Shown here: positions 50,678 to 59,143 of the stretch, piece by piece
How the letters are laid out: the number at the start of each line of letters is the position of its first letter
How positions within the stretch are numbered: position 1 is the first letter of the stretch
Origin: Arthrobacter sp. PAMC 25486
GTDB lineage: Bacteria > Actinomycetota > Actinomycetes > Actinomycetales > Micrococcaceae
Direction: 5' to 3'
Assembly (NCBI RefSeq): GCF_000785535.1
Contig: NZ_CP007595.1
Coordinates: 1,922,001 to 1,986,000, forward strand
Length of the DNA stretch: 64,000 bases
Position numbers and translations under genes: made by a program
The notes under the pieces: model-generated
The model's database searches: none
Seen by the model: the letters and a program-made list of their open reading frames with translations, nothing else
What the model was told of the DNA's origin: nothing

Positions 50678-51596
50678 AGCGAATCCTTGGGTCGAGCCAG
50701 GCGTACAAGAGGTCCACAATCAGGTTGGCCACGACAAAGACAATGACCAGGATGCCAACAACAGCCACAACGGTGGCGCTTTCACCCTTCAGGATGGCCT
50801 TGTACAGCAGGTTGCCAACACCGGGGACGTTGAAGATGCCTTCGGTGACAATGGCGCCACCCATCAGGGAGCCAAGGTCAGCGCCCAGGAAGGTGACAAC
50901 GGGAATCAATGAGTTGCGCAGAATGTGGACAACAACCACGCGGCGGCGGGTCAGCCCTTTGGCTGTGGCCGTGCGGACATAGTCGGCGTCCATGTTTTCG
51001 CCAATGGAGGTGCGCGTCAACCGGATGACATAGGCCAGCGAGACAAGTCCAAGGACCAGGGCCGGCAGCACCAGCTCATTCCACGGCGCGGTGCCGCTGA
51101 CGGTGGGACGGGCCCAGCCGAGCTTGACACCGACCACCAACTGCAGGACGAAGCCCAGAACGAAGGTGGGGACTGCGATGACTACGAGTGAAGCCACCAG
51201 TACGGTTGCGTCAAAGAGCTTGCCTTTGCGCAGGCCCGCGATGACTCCAAAGAAGACACCAAAGATGGCCTCAAAAGCGAGTGCCATGATGGCAAGTCTT
51301 GCTGTAACAGGGTAGGCACGCCCGATGACGGCGGAAACGTCCTGGCCGGAGAAGGTCTGGCCCAGGTTCAACGACACGAGGTTTTTCAGGTACAACCCGT
51401 ACTGAATCCAGAAGGGCTGGTCGAGGTTGTATTGAGCCCGAAGCGCTGCCTCAACAGCGGGGGCCATGGGCTTGCCACCGGAGAGCGCGGCAATGGGGTC
51501 TCCGGGGGTTGCAAAAACTAGGAAGTAGACCAACAGTGTGGCCCCGAAAAAGACGGGAATCAGCTGCAGGAAGCGGCGGAGGGTGAACATTACCAT
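50670..51596 (-). CDS. dppB: Peptide ABC importer, permease DppB
   Basis: A 308-residue permease with six helices. The N-terminus FTLRRFLQLIPVFFGATLLVYF and FATPGDPIAALSGG are classic for DppB/OppB; the EAA loop is TATAKGLTRRRVVVVHILRNS. The start is read from the first Met (MVMFTLRRFLQL; an internal Met two codons on is equally good). About 200 bp with a hairpin separate it from dppA. Confidence 0.93.
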   Translation of the reverse strand: MVMFTLRRFLQLIPVFFGATLLVYFLVFATPGDPIAALSGGKPMAPAVEAALRAQYNLDQPFWIQYGLYLKNLVSLNLGQTFSGQDVSAVIGRAYPVTARLAIMALAFEAIFGVFFGVIAGLRKGKLFDATVLVASLVVIAVPTFVLGFVLQLVVGVKLGWARPTVSGTAPWNELVLPALVLGLVSLAYVIRLTRTSIGENMDADYVRTATAKGLTRRRVVVVHILRNSLIPVVTFLGADLGSLMGGAIVTEGIFNVPGVGNLLYKAILKGESATVVAVVGILVIVFVVANLIVDLLYAWLDPRIRYV

Positions 51597-51740
51597 TGTG
51601 GTGTCCCCTCTCCCATTGCCCCTAATCGCAAAGCGTTCATGAAATTACCTGTTCAAATAGTTGGCGGCACAGATCAACTTACGGGGTCTCCGAAGCTTCT
51701 GCACGTAATGGCACGCATGGGTTGCGTAGTGCGAACGAGA

Positions 51741-51765
51741 GGGACCCGGCCCAAGGCCGGGTCCC
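51741..51765 (-). promoter_or_regulatory. Perfect 11-bp stem-loop between dppA and dppB
   Basis: GGGACCCGGCC and GGCCGGGTCCC pair without mismatch around the loop CAA. It lies 28 bp past the dppA stop inside the operon. As after gluB, such a hairpin probably favours high binding-protein mRNA over the downstream permease message. Confidence 0.78.
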
Positions 51766-51792
51766 CCTTGTCACTTCACACCAGTAAGAAGA

Positions 51793-53436
51793 TTACTTGG
51801 CGGTAATTTCGTAGTACAGCGGAACGCCGTTCCAACCGAACTGCACGTTGGTGACGTTGTTGCTCCAAACACCCTGGGCTGCCTGGTACCACAGGGGCAC
51901 AACCGGCAGGTCCTTCAAGAGGATTTCCTGGGCTTCGTTGAACTTCTTGACGCCCTCTTCAACGGTGGGGGCCGCGAGGCCTTCCTTCAACTTGTCATCG
52001 AAGGCCGGGTTGGAGTAGTCGCCGTCGTTGGAACCTGCACCGGTGCCGTACAGCGGGCCGAGGAAGTTGTACAGCGACGGGTAGTCAGCCTGCCAGCCGG
52101 CGCGTGAGGCACCGGTGAGCTTCTTGGAGCTGATCAGGTCACGTGACTGCTTGAACGTGGCGATCGGGTTCAGCTCAGCCTTGATGCCCAGGTTGGTGGC
52201 AATCTGGTTGGCCATGGCCGTGATGTATTCCTTGTTGCCGGCGCCATCGATGTTCGAGGTGATGGTGAAGACCTTGTCAGCGGGCCAGGCGTTGATCTTG
52301 TTGGCCTCTTCCCACTTGGCCTTGGCGCCGGCGGCGTCGAACTTCAACACCTCGGAGCCCGGCAGGTCTGCAACGAAGCCGTCAATGACGGGTGAGGTGA
52401 ATTCCGTGGCGGGCTTCTTGTTGCCGTAGAAGATCTTGTCGATGATCTGCTGGCGGTCGATGGCCATGGAGATGGCTGCGCGGCGCAGTTCGCCTTCCGG
52501 ACCTGAGAACTCAGGCAGGTATGACGGGATCGTCATGGTCGCGTTACCAGCGTAGGGCTGGTTGACGAAGCGGCCTTCGAAGTCCTTCGTGAAGTTCTGC
52601 AGGTTGCTCGGGGGCACCTGGTCCAAAACGTCAAGGTTGTCTGACTGAACTTCGGTGTAGGCTGCGTCGGTGCTGGCGAAGATCGTGAAGGTCACGCCAC
52701 CGTTCTTGGCCTTGCGCGGGCCTTCGTACTTGTCGTTGGGCACGAGTTCGATGGAAACGTCGTGCTTCCAGCCGCCTTCGGCCAGCTTGTACGGGCCGTT
52801 GCCAACCGGGTTTTCGCCGTATGCCTTCGGGTCTGCATAGGCAGACTCGGGCAGCGGGTAGAACGCGGTGTAGCCGAGGCGCAGCGGGAAGTCAGACTCA
52901 GGCTGTGCAAGTTCCACGGTGAAGGTGGTGTCATCGACAACCTTCAGGCCTTCCATCTTGTCGTCGGTGGAGTTTTCAGCGGAGACCTTGTCGTAGCCCT
53001 TGATGGACTCGAAGAAGTAGGAGTTCAGCTGGGTGTTCTTGGCGGCTGCACCGAAGTTCCAGGCATCCACGAAGTTCTTGGCGGTGATCGGGGTGCCATC
53101 GCTGAAGGACTGACCCGACTTCACCTTGATGGTGAAGGTCTGGGAATCCTTTGTCTCGATGGAGTCAGCGAGCTCGTTGACCGTGGCGCCCTTGGCGTCA
53201 TAGCTGACCAGCCCCGTGAAGAGGAGGTCCATGACGCGTCCGCCACCCACTTCGTTGGTGTTGGCCGGCAATAGGCCGTTTTGCGGCTCAGTGCTGTTGG
53301 CGGTAATGACCTTGCTGGTGTCGCCGCCGGTGGTTTCGCCACCATTGCCGCCGCCGGTGTCGCCGCCACAGGCGGTAAGGGCCATGGCAACTACTGCTGC
53401 CACACCCAGTGCTTTGGAAGTGCGCGAGAAACGCAT
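51793..53436 (-). CDS. dppA: Peptide-binding lipoprotein of the ABC importer
   Basis: A 547-residue family 5 solute-binding protein. ATG 53436 is preceded by CAAGGAGGCGGA, an excellent ribosome site. The signal peptide (KALGVAAVVAMALTAC) has a lipobox cysteine, then a Gly/Thr-rich spacer. Family blocks are FTIKVKSGQSFSDGTPITAK, NPVGNGPYKLAEGGWKHDV and the late GWQADYPSLYNFLGPLYGTG. Upstream the frame is open to 53571 but lacks signal character. First gene of dppA-B-C-(DF). Confidence 0.94.
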   Translation of the reverse strand: MRFSRTSKALGVAAVVAMALTACGGDTGGGNGGETTGGDTSKVITANSTEPQNGLLPANTNEVGGGRVMDLLFTGLVSYDAKGATVNELADSIETKDSQTFTIKVKSGQSFSDGTPITAKNFVDAWNFGAAAKNTQLNSYFFESIKGYDKVSAENSTDDKMEGLKVVDDTTFTVELAQPESDFPLRLGYTAFYPLPESAYADPKAYGENPVGNGPYKLAEGGWKHDVSIELVPNDKYEGPRKAKNGGVTFTIFASTDAAYTEVQSDNLDVLDQVPPSNLQNFTKDFEGRFVNQPYAGNATMTIPSYLPEFSGPEGELRRAAISMAIDRQQIIDKIFYGNKKPATEFTSPVIDGFVADLPGSEVLKFDAAGAKAKWEEANKINAWPADKVFTITSNIDGAGNKEYITAMANQIATNLGIKAELNPIATFKQSRDLISSKKLTGASRAGWQADYPSLYNFLGPLYGTGAGSNDGDYSNPAFDDKLKEGLAAPTVEEGVKKFNEAQEILLKDLPVVPLWYQAAQGVWSNNVTNVQFGWNGVPLYYEITAK

Positions 53437-53621
53437 TCCGCCTCCTTGATATTTGAATGGACGCGAGCTGACCTCTGGAACAACCGAAATCCCCCAGAAA
53501 CCGCGTTCGTCGTTGGACGCAGTGTGTTTCAACTCATACGCAACTAGGCTATCGGCTTTTATTACCAGCAAGTAATCGAGGACACACTTTTGCCAGATCT
53601 TTACCGACCTGCAACAAAATT

Positions 53622-53635
53622 ACGTCATGTGACGT
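53622..53635. promoter_or_regulatory. 14-bp palindrome upstream of dppA, possible operator
   Basis: ACGTCATGTGACGT is a perfect 14-bp inverted repeat about 190 bp before the dppA start. The form suits a dimeric regulator. No cognate regulator is adjacent, so this is only a candidate. Confidence 0.35.
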
Positions 53636-53782
53636 CCTACAACTCCCGGCGCTTCCTCACCTTTCGGGCTGTTTTAGCAATCCCTCCCCCACGACCCGGG
53701 CTACGTGGCCCAAACGCTCACCGCACACCGCTCACTGCTCACTGCTCACCGCGAGAACGTCCGGACGTCCTCCTCGCTAGTT

Positions 53783-53867
53783 GTTGCCGCGTTGGCGCAA
53801 ACACCCCGGAAGATGTTGCCGCGTTGGCGCAAACACCCCGGAAGATGCTGCGGCGTTGGGAAACGAG
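53783..53867. repeat. 32-bp tandem repeat
   Basis: Two identical 32-bp units (53783-53814, 53815-53846; GTTGCCGCGTTGGCGCAAAC then ACCCCGGAAGAT) and a third degenerate partial unit (GCTGCGGCGTTGGGAAACG). The period equals that of the arrays at 26564 and 41567, and all contain an AAACACCCC-like stretch, but the rest differs. Confidence 0.85.
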
Positions 53868-53986
53868 TCGGCGGGGACAGGTCCGGGGCTGCCAAGGCGA
53901 TTCGCTGCCGGTCCACGGGGGCGGATCCTCCGATTTGTCCCCTGTCCGCGTCGAGAATGGGCCCAGACCACACAAATTCGGGAGCC

Positions 53987-54066
53987 TTTTCACGAGAATG
54001 GGGCCAGCCCGCGAGATGGGTGCAACTTTGACGGCATCTCACGGGCTGGGCCCATTGTCGGCGAAA
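53987..54066 (-). repeat. Structured intergenic repeat, copy 2
   Basis: The reverse complement aligns to 12826-12903 with roughly one difference in five bases: shared blocks are GAAAATG/GACAATGGG ends, ATGCCGTCAAAGT in the centre and CGCGGGCTGG. Just upstream, GAGAATGGGCCCA (53953) repeats the end motif again. Confidence 0.75.
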
Positions 54067-54185
54067 TGGATGGTGAACAAGCGACGCTGACCGCAGGGTT
54101 CCCCGTTCTCGGTACGCATCCCGGGCCGTTCCCCCCGAAAATCCTGACAGTTCCCCCGAGAATTCGCCACGTCCACGCCAGGTCA

Positions 54186-54254
54186 CCCAAAGTACGACCG
54201 CTAGAACTCGCGCCTTTGGCAGACCGAGGCAATCTCCCGCCGTCGTACTTTGGG
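54186..54254. repeat. ACGACGG-type palindrome, copy 3
   Basis: Arms CCCAAAGTACGAC (54186-54198) and GTCGTACTTTGGG (54242-54254) are perfectly complementary; the 43-nt centre is not. The right side also has CTCCCGCCGTCGTACTTTGG as in the other copies, so the left arm looks eroded or recombined. Confidence 0.75.
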
Positions 54255-54346
54255 CGAAAGGGCGCACGCGGGGGCTGGAATGGTCGCCGGCAGGTACAGC
54301 CCCCGCACCGCGTCAGTCGCACCGGGTCAGGCCGCATTTTGGGTGC

Positions 54347-54382
54347 AAAAAACCCGCCCCAACAAGTGTCGGGGCGGGCTTT
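54347..54382 (-). terminator. Intrinsic terminator of typA
   Basis: On the minus strand AAGCCCGCCCC, a 10-nt loop, GGGGCGGG and a run of six Us, about 60 bp after the typA stop. This is the clearest classical terminator in the window. Confidence 0.9.
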
Positions 54383-54442
54383 GTGGTCGGGCGGGTCGAA
54401 ACCTGTGGTCGCGGCCAGCCCGACCAGCGGACTGCTAAATGC

Positions 54443-56359
54443 TTAGTCCTTGGCGCGGGCGCGGTAAGCCTTGGCGCGGTCGCCGGCGTTCAGGATCAGC
54501 TTGCGGATACGGATTGACTCCGGGGTAACCTCGACGCACTCGTCTTCGCGGGCGAATTCCAGGGATTCTTCCAAGGTCAGGTTGCGCGGCGGGGTCATGT
54601 TCTCGAAGGTGTCAGAGGAGGCTGCACGCATGTTGGTGAGCTTCTTTTCCTTCGTGATGTTCACGTCCATGTCATCGGAGCGTGAGTTCTCGCCGACGAT
54701 CATGCCCTCGTACACCTCGGAGGTGGGCTGCACGAAGAAGGTCATGCGCTCCTGGAGGTTGATAATCGCAAACGGAGTGACGACGCCAGAGCGGTCAGCC
54801 ACGATCGAACCGTTGGTGCGGTACTCGATGGGGCCGGCCCACGGCTCGTAGCCCTCGGCGATGGAGGCCGCAATGCCGGCACCGCGGGTGTCGGTCATGA
54901 AGCGGGTGCGGAAACCGATCAGGCCTCGGGCCGGAACGATGAATTCCATGCGGCACCAGCCGGTGCCGTGGTTTGCCATGTTGACCATGCGGCCCTTGCG
55001 GGCTGCCAGCAGCTGGGTTACGCCACCAAGGTACTCTTCGGGCACGTCGATGGTCATGTGCTCCATCGGCTCGTGCTTCTTGCCGTCAACGATCTTGGTG
55101 ACAACCTGCGGCTTGCCCACGGTCAGTTCGAAGCCTTCGCGACGCATCTGCTCAACAAGGATGGACAGGGCGAGCTCGCCACGGCCCTGGACTTCCCAGG
55201 CGTCGGGACGCTCGGTGGGAAGAACCTTCAGGGAGACGTTACCGATCAGTTCCTTGTCGAGGCGGTCCTTGACCTGGCGTGCGGTGACCTTGGCGCCCTT
55301 GACGCGGCCGGCCAGCGGGGAGGTGTTGATACCGATGGTCATGGAGATTGCCGGCGGGTCAACCGTGATCAGCGGCAGCGGCTGCGGGTTGTCCAGGTCG
55401 GTCAGGGTTTCACCAATGGTGATGTCCTCGATGCCGGCAACAGCAACGATTTCACCCGGGCCGGCAGATTCTGCGGGAACACGGGTCAGGGCCTTGGTGG
55501 CCAGCAGTTCGGTGATCTTGACGGGCTTGATGGTGCCGTCGTGGCGGGCCCAGGCAACGGTCTGGCCCTTGCGCAGGGTGCCGTTGAAGATTCGCAGCAG
55601 AGCCAGGCGGCCCAGGAACGGCGAGGCGTCAAGGTTGGTGACGTGCGCCTGCAGGACACCTTCCGGGTTGTACTTCGGAGCCGGGATGTGGTCGATGATG
55701 GTCTTGAACAGCGGCTCAAGGTCTTCGCAGTCCGGAGCTTCACCGTTGCCGGGCTGGTTCAGGGAAGCGCGGCCCAACTTGCCGGATGCGTACACGACGG
55801 GAACGTTCAGGACGGCGTCCAGGTCCAGGTCCGGAACTTCGTCCGCCAGGTCCGAGGCCAGGCCAAGCAGCAGGTCCATGGACTCTGCAACAACCTCATC
55901 GATGCGCGCATCGGGGCGGTCGGTCTTGTTGACCAGAAGAATGACGGGGAGCTTTGCGGCGAGTGCCTTACGCAGCACAAAGCGGGTCTGCGGCAGCGGG
56001 CCCTCGGAAGCGTCAACCAGCAGGACGACACCGTCAACCATGGACAGTCCGCGCTCAACCTCGCCACCGAAGTCGGCGTGGCCGGGGGTGTCGATGACGT
56101 TGATGGTCATGTCCAGGCCGTTGGCTGCGGAACCGCTGTAGGCAACAGTGGTGTTCTTGGCAAGGATCGTAATGCCCTTTTCGCGCTCCAGGTCGCCGGA
56201 GTCCATGACGCGCTCAGCGACATCGCCGTGTTCGGCAAATGAGTGCGTGTGCTTGAGCATGGCATCGACCAGTGTGGTCTTGCCATGGTCAACGTGCGCC
56301 ACAATGGCGACGTTGCGCAGGTCATTGCGCGAGGCAGTGTTGAGAGAAAGATCGCTCAT
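54443..56359 (-). CDS. typA: Ribosome-associated GTPase TypA/BipA
   Basis: Translational GTPase (638 aa) of the EF-G superfamily involved in ribosome assembly and stress adaptation. G motifs: [15 protein letters not shown] (G1), ERGITI-type segment [12 protein letters not shown] (G2), [14 protein letters not shown] (G3), [10 protein letters not shown] (G4), ASGKLGRA (G5). The C-terminal BipA-specific domain ([25 protein letters not shown]-like segment [15 protein letters not shown]) is intact. The position next to a family 5 binding protein matches Rv1165-Rv1166. Confidence 0.97.
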   Translation of the reverse strand: MSDLSLNTASRNDLRNVAIVAHVDHGKTTLVDAMLKHTHSFAEHGDVAERVMDSGDLEREKGITILAKNTTVAYSGSAANGLDMTINVIDTPGHADFGGEVERGLSMVDGVVLLVDASEGPLPQTRFVLRKALAAKLPVILLVNKTDRPDARIDEVVAESMDLLLGLASDLADEVPDLDLDAVLNVPVVYASGKLGRASLNQPGNGEAPDCEDLEPLFKTIIDHIPAPKYNPEGVLQAHVTNLDASPFLGRLALLRIFNGTLRKGQTVAWARHDGTIKPVKITELLATKALTRVPAESAGPGEIVAVAGIEDITIGETLTDLDNPQPLPLITVDPPAISMTIGINTSPLAGRVKGAKVTARQVKDRLDKELIGNVSLKVLPTERPDAWEVQGRGELALSILVEQMRREGFELTVGKPQVVTKIVDGKKHEPMEHMTIDVPEEYLGGVTQLLAARKGRMVNMANHGTGWCRMEFIVPARGLIGFRTRFMTDTRGAGIAASIAEGYEPWAGPIEYRTNGSIVADRSGVVTPFAIINLQERMTFFVQPTSEVYEGMIVGENSRSDDMDVNITKEKKLTNMRAASSDTFENMTPPRNLTLEESLEFAREDECVEVTPESIRIRKLILNAGDRAKAYRARAKD

Positions 56360-56673
56360 GCGTGAAGACTCGTTTCAGTTGGGCCCGGCTGCAGGCCCGG
56401 AAGGGCTAAAGCAGAAAGTCACATTGATGGTTGGCCGTGAAGAATCGGCAGATAACACTATTCTAGTCGCACTGACAAATACGGCCTAGTCACTTTATCC
56501 CATGACGGCCACATTTTTCGCCCCACCCCAGCGTCGGATTGCCGGAATTATGGCTCCGACCAGCGGTTTTTCCCAAAAAGTACGACGGCGGCAGGGGAGT
56601 TTCGTGATGAAACTCACCTGCCGCCGTCGTGCTTTGGGCGCGTTATACAGGGCCCAACCCTTCGCTGTTGGCC
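56360..56673. other. Intergenic region between typA and the response-regulator gene
   Basis: About 310 bp holding the typA promoter side (56360-56560) and the ACGACGG-type palindrome at 56572-56638. No gene-like frame is seen. Confidence 0.5.
56572..56638. repeat. ACGACGG-type palindrome, copy 4
   Basis: Left arm CCCAAAAAGTACGACGGCGG (56572-56591) continues CAGGGGAGTTT; right arm AAACTCACCTGCCGCCGTCG, then TGCTTTGGG (56610-56638). Complementarity covers nearly 29 bp with two or three mismatches. It ends 35 bp past the response-regulator stop and may terminate that operon. Its right half is almost identical over 36 nt to the copy at 60192-60245. Confidence 0.85.
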
Positions 56674-57306
56674 TCAGATCCAGCCCTGCGCATGGGCCGA
56701 GTGCGCAGCCTCAATCCGGTTTGCTGCCCCGGTCTTGCCAATGGCGCTGGAAAGGTGGTTGCGCACGGTGCCGACGCTCAGGAACAGTGCGGCGGCTATC
56801 TGCGCCACGGGGGCGCCGGACTGGGCATGGGACAGCACCTGGCATTCTCGCTCCGTCAGCGGATTGGCCACTTGGCCCAGTGATTGTGCAGCCAGCTTCG
56901 GGTCCACCACCCGTCCCCCGGAATGCACGCGGCGCACCGCGGCTGCCAGTTCGGCGGACGGGGTGTCCTTGACCAGGAACCCGCAGGCACCGGCGTCGAA
57001 TGCGGCCCGCAAGTATCCGGGCCGGTCGAAGGTGGTCACCATCAGCACCCTGCACTGCGGGAACCGGGACCGCAGCAGGGCAGCGGCACGCAGGCCGTCC
57101 ATGACAGGCATCTGGATGTCCAACAATGCCACCTGGGCCCTGTGCGCCTCAGCTAGCGGCAGCACCTCGGCGCCGTTCCCGGCCTGAGCCACCACCGTGA
57201 TGTCCGGCTCCAGATCCAGCAGGGCTGCGAGCGCGCCCCGCACCAGCGCCTGGTCGTCGGCGAGCAGCACGCGGATGGGCTCTGCTGCGTCCTGGTGGTT
57301 CACCAT
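56674..57306 (-). CDS. NarL/LuxR-family response regulator
   Basis: A 210-residue two-component regulator: receiver domain (about 10-125) with acidic pocket LLADDQ, phosphorylation Asp in VALLDIQMPVMDG and Lys in GFLVKDTP; HTH LuxR domain (about 145-205) with LTERECQVLSHAQSG and SVGTVRNHLSSAIGK. It is coupled to the kinase gene by overlapping start and stop. Likely controls the linked ABC exporter. Confidence 0.92.
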   Translation of the reverse strand: MVNHQDAAEPIRVLLADDQALVRGALAALLDLEPDITVVAQAGNGAEVLPLAEAHRAQVALLDIQMPVMDGLRAAALLRSRFPQCRVLMVTTFDRPGYLRAAFDAGACGFLVKDTPSAELAAAVRRVHSGGRVVDPKLAAQSLGQVANPLTERECQVLSHAQSGAPVAQIAAALFLSVGTVRNHLSSAIGKTGAANRIEAAHSAHAQGWI

Positions 57307-58391
57307 GAAAGCTCCACCTTCGTTCCGCCATGTTCGGAGGCGCCCATCTCGCAGCGCGCCCCTTGCAGCCGGGCGCGTTCACGCATTCCGCGGATGCCAT
57401 GCCCCTCATGGGATCCGGCAAGGGAGTCGCCGTCGTCCTCGATGCTCAGCCCACCTTCGCTGATCCGGATCCAGCAGGTGGTGGCGTGGGCGTGGCGCAG
57501 CACGTTGGTCACGGCCTCCCGAACAATCCAGGACAGGGCAGTGGAACGCACCGGGTCGCTGTCGCCGGCATCGCCGATCAGGACTGTTCTGACCCCCGCA
57601 TCGTCGAGTGCGGCGCGCACCAAGGACAGCTCCTCCCCCAGCGTTGTGCGGCGCAGCCCGCCCACGGTGACACGGATGGAATCCATGGCTTCAACGGTCA
57701 ATGCGTTGATTTGTTGCAGCTCGCTCCTGGCGGCCTCGATATCGGTGTCCAGAAGACGTTCGGCCAATTGAGCTTTGAGGCCAACAGCTGTGAGGGAATG
57801 ACCCAGCGCATCGTGGACGTCCCTGGCCATGCGGTCTTGTTCGGTAAGCACTGCGAAATCAAGGCGGAGGTCATCCGCTGCCAGGCCGCTGCGGATCAGC
57901 GTGATGTTCAGGGCGTTGCCAATGGCCAGCACCACCAAAATACAGAGCAGGAAGATGAATTCCTCCACCTGTCCACTGGCGAACGCCACGCATACCGAAA
58001 GCACCAGCGTGGTGGAGGTGATCCACCACATGGCCCGTTGCGAGAGGAGATAGGCCGCGTAGCTGATGATGAAGGGGCCGTAGGAGAGTGTGTTTTCCCT
58101 CAGAAGCGGTATTCCGGCAAGCGCCAGGGTAAGCAACAGGGCAAAGAACGGCCATGCGCCGGGGTGTCCGTTCGTGCTTCGCCCCAGCCCGCTGCGGAAA
58201 CGGTAAAACGCCTGCAGGTAGGTTGCAGCAAAGCAGGCGATCAATCCGTACCCCAGAATTGTCAGGCCCGCGGGCAGCCCGGAACGGGCAATCGACAGCA
58301 CCGGGAAGATCAGAAAAACTACCCAGAAGGCGGACAGTAAGTAGCCATAGTTGTCCCAAAAGGACTCAGGTTCCCCTGCCTTCTGTGTCAC
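57300..58391 (-). CDS. Sensor histidine kinase (HisKA_3, DesK-like)
   Basis: A 363-residue membrane kinase with about five to six N-terminal helices and little extracytoplasmic sequence. The dimerisation/phosphoacceptor motif is RMARDVHDALGHSLTAVGLK (His in DVHD), and the ATPase domain has N-box REAVTNVLRHAHAT and GHGIRGMRERA. Intramembrane-sensing kinases of this build often detect envelope or lipid stress. The GTG at 58391 overlaps the permease stop (GTGA) and is preferred to the longer frame to 58451. Confidence 0.9.
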   Translation of the reverse strand: MTQKAGEPESFWDNYGYLLSAFWVVFLIFPVLSIARSGLPAGLTILGYGLIACFAATYLQAFYRFRSGLGRSTNGHPGAWPFFALLLTLALAGIPLLRENTLSYGPFIISYAAYLLSQRAMWWITSTTLVLSVCVAFASGQVEEFIFLLCILVVLAIGNALNITLIRSGLAADDLRLDFAVLTEQDRMARDVHDALGHSLTAVGLKAQLAERLLDTDIEAARSELQQINALTVEAMDSIRVTVGGLRRTTLGEELSLVRAALDDAGVRTVLIGDAGDSDPVRSTALSWIVREAVTNVLRHAHATTCWIRISEGGLSIEDDGDSLAGSHEGHGIRGMRERARLQGARCEMGASEHGGTKVELSW

Positions 58392-59143
58392 CGGCGGGCC
58401 CGAGAGCGCCGCAGTGCCCACAGGGCCAGGATTGCGAAGAGAAGTGCCCATGCAACAAGGTTAGTCAACAGCAGCCAAATTGAATCTGCGGGAGCTCCCG
58501 GGGTGGTGTTTTGCCCTTCCAAGAGGGGCCAGCGCACCAGTCCCGCGTACCCGTACATCGGGGTGAAACGAGCAATATCCAGCATGGTCCCGCTCAACGG
58601 CAAGAACACGTTGCCAAAGAACGCGAAGAACACCATGGTGCCGCTGGCCACGCTGATAGCCGTTTCTGATTTAAAGCTCATCCCCACACCCAGTCCGTAG
58701 AGCGCGAAGAGGGCCGACCCGGCAACAGCAAAGACGTAACTGAGCAACCAGATCCGCCAATTGTCAGCTCTGGCCCCGGTGGCCGCACCCACCACAAACA
58801 CCGCGGCTGCCGAGGCGGCAGCGACAATCAGCGCTACGCCGACCTTCGCACCGACGAACCCGATCGGTTTCATCGGTGTCAAGGCGATCTGCCGGCCCCA
58901 GCCCAACAGCGATTCGGTGGCAGCCGTGCCGGCAATCGCCGTAGTGGCCACGGCTGCCCCATAAGCCGCCATGGAAGCCATGATGTAAAACTTCACATTG
59001 CCGCTCCCTGCGGGCTGATCCCCACCACCGAACATGTTCCCAAAGAGCAGGTACATGACCGCGGGCAGGCCAATGGTGAACATCAGATTCCCGACATCGC
59101 GGGTTTGGCGGAAGAGTTCAATGCGCACATAGGTGGGGTTCAT
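58388..59143 (-). CDS. ABC-2 type permease
   Basis: A 251-residue membrane protein with six helices typical of ABC-2 exporters (RIELFRQTRDVGNLMFTIGL start; FFAFFGNVFLPLSGTM and a closing helix). It pairs with the ATPase gene by ATGA overlap. Such exporters move antimicrobial compounds or lipids; with the adjacent kinase and regulator, a stress- or drug-responsive export system is likely. Confidence 0.9.
   Translation of the reverse strand: MNPTYVRIELFRQTRDVGNLMFTIGLPAVMYLLFGNMFGGGDQPAGSGNVKFYIMASMAAYGAAVATTAIAGTAATESLLGWGRQIALTPMKPIGFVGAKVGVALIVAAASAAAVFVVGAATGARADNWRIWLLSYVFAVAGSALFALYGLGVGMSFKSETAISVASGTMVFFAFFGNVFLPLSGTMLDIARFTPMYGYAGLVRWPLLEGQNTTPGAPADSIWLLLTNLVAWALLFAILALWALRRSRARR

Larger units (their letters stand above)
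53437..54442. other. 1-kb repeat-rich intergenic region between dppA and typA
   Basis: No convincing gene. It contains, in order, the dppA promoter side, a 14-bp palindrome (53622), short GCTCAC repeats (53717-53752), a 32-bp tandem repeat (53783), the second copy of the 80-bp structured repeat (53987), an ACGACGG-type palindrome (54186) and the typA terminator (54347). Open frames across it run through repeats and have no protein-like features. Confidence 0.7.

Noticed and set aside
53783..53867. CRISPR array
   Set aside because: Two adjacent identical units and a partial third, no spacers.
53746..54267. 173-codon minus-strand frame between dppA and typA
   Set aside because: Runs through the 32-bp tandem and the structured repeat, so its translation repeats the DNA repeats; no start context.
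54861..56242. Two long plus-strand frames over typA
   Set aside because: Antisense to the conserved GTPase; no family features.
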